Source: Saprospiraceae bacterium UBA2365
GTDB lineage: Bacteria; Bacteroidota; Bacteroidia; Chitinophagales; Saprospiraceae
Direction: 5' to 3'
DNA: 6,477 nucleotides
Assembly: GCA_002344345.1 (NCBI GenBank)
Contig: DDTL01000120.1
Span: 1-6,477 of the forward strand
Both the position numbers and the translations under genes were made by a program. Shown one piece after another: positions 6,194 through 6,477 of this stretch. Under the pieces are notes generated by a model that saw only the letters and a program-made list of their open reading frames with translations, was not told where the DNA came from and ran no database searches. Each line of letters begins with the position of its first letter. Position 1 is the first letter of the stretch.

Positions 6194-6477
6194 GTCTAAA
6201 ATTTATAATAAAACAAGAAAAGTACGACAGACAGCTGATTTATTTCTTATGTACATTTGACTGTCTACTACACTTAAGAAAAATTTGAATCTGATTAACT
6301 TCCACAATGACTTTTATCAATACCTATAACCTCTTTGCCTCGTAAAAATGTACTCTGATCCACCAACAAAAAAATACTGTAATCGATATAAAGATTAATA
6401 ATGCGAATCAAGGGTTAAAGTTAATTCTGCAGATAAGCAGGATTTTCTCACTTTTTTGCCTCGATCCTAAAGGATGA
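6194..6477. other. Terminal stretch with no supported gene
   Basis: This A/T-rich stretch precedes the - strand gene. On the - strand TACTTTTC (6217-6224) is one base off TAnnTTTG and sits 23 bases before that gene's ATG, so it may be part of its promoter, but no -33 box is visible. The 9-mer tttgcctcg occurs twice (6334-6342 and 6455-6463), each shortly before an ATG (6348 and 6474). The first ATG opens only a 16-codon frame; the second lies at the window edge and cannot be judged. Confidence 0.4.

Noticed and set aside
6226..6266. Inverted repeat agacag/ctgtct upstream of the - strand gene as an operator.
   Set aside because: The arms are only 6 bases with 26 bases between and do not extend; this is expected by chance.
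6448..6477. Possible C-terminal end of a - strand gene entering from the right (frame SSFRIEAKK then TGA).
   Set aside because: Nine codons at a window edge cannot be told from chance, and a second - strand frame is also open there. Sequence beyond 6477 is needed.

Overview
The window looks like chromosomal DNA of a member of the Bacteroidota, probably a free-living or environmental one of the Saprospiria/Cytophagia/Flavobacteriia kind. The evidence is: signal peptides ending in the phylum's usual S/G-Q cleavage context; start codons preceded by A/T-rich leaders with no Shine-Dalgarno sequence at a useful distance; a perfect TAnnTTTG (TACTTTTG) -7 promoter element before the glycyl-tRNA synthetase gene; a MORN/TonB_C-type envelope protein; and an M1 peptidase with the W-x-x-x-x-NW-x-x-G-x-VP module common in secreted Bacteroidota proteins. 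The exact genus cannot be read from the sequence.

Layout: 1-289 is A/T-rich non-coding DNA. Four genes follow on the + strand: a small, very acidic secreted protein of unknown function (290-754); a secreted M1-family zinc aminopeptidase (808-2742); glycyl-tRNA synthetase of the single-chain alpha2 type (glyQS, 2950-4503); and a NifX/NifB-C-like (DiNase_FeMo-co) protein carrying a large His/Cys/Asp-rich insertion (4568-5107). A strong hairpin terminator with T-tracts on both strands (5171-5222) separates these from one convergent - strand gene (5450-6193), an exported protein with YwqK/MORN-like repeats and a TonB C-terminal-like domain. The gap at 5223-5449 holds a striking set of caccaaca repeats that can form two mutually exclusive hairpins. 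The last 284 bases contain no supported gene.

The genes do not form one recognisable pathway. The first two may be co-transcribed (53-base gap) and both products are exported. glyQS has its own promoter and is separated from the peptidase gene by an inverted repeat, and the NifX-like gene may be read through from it. The window is mostly ordinary housekeeping and envelope genes. The items most worth a second look are the His/Cys-rich loop with its duplicated DDHGCGCG motif and the caccaaca palindrome cluster. No defence system, CRISPR array, tRNA, transposase or complete mobile element was seen.
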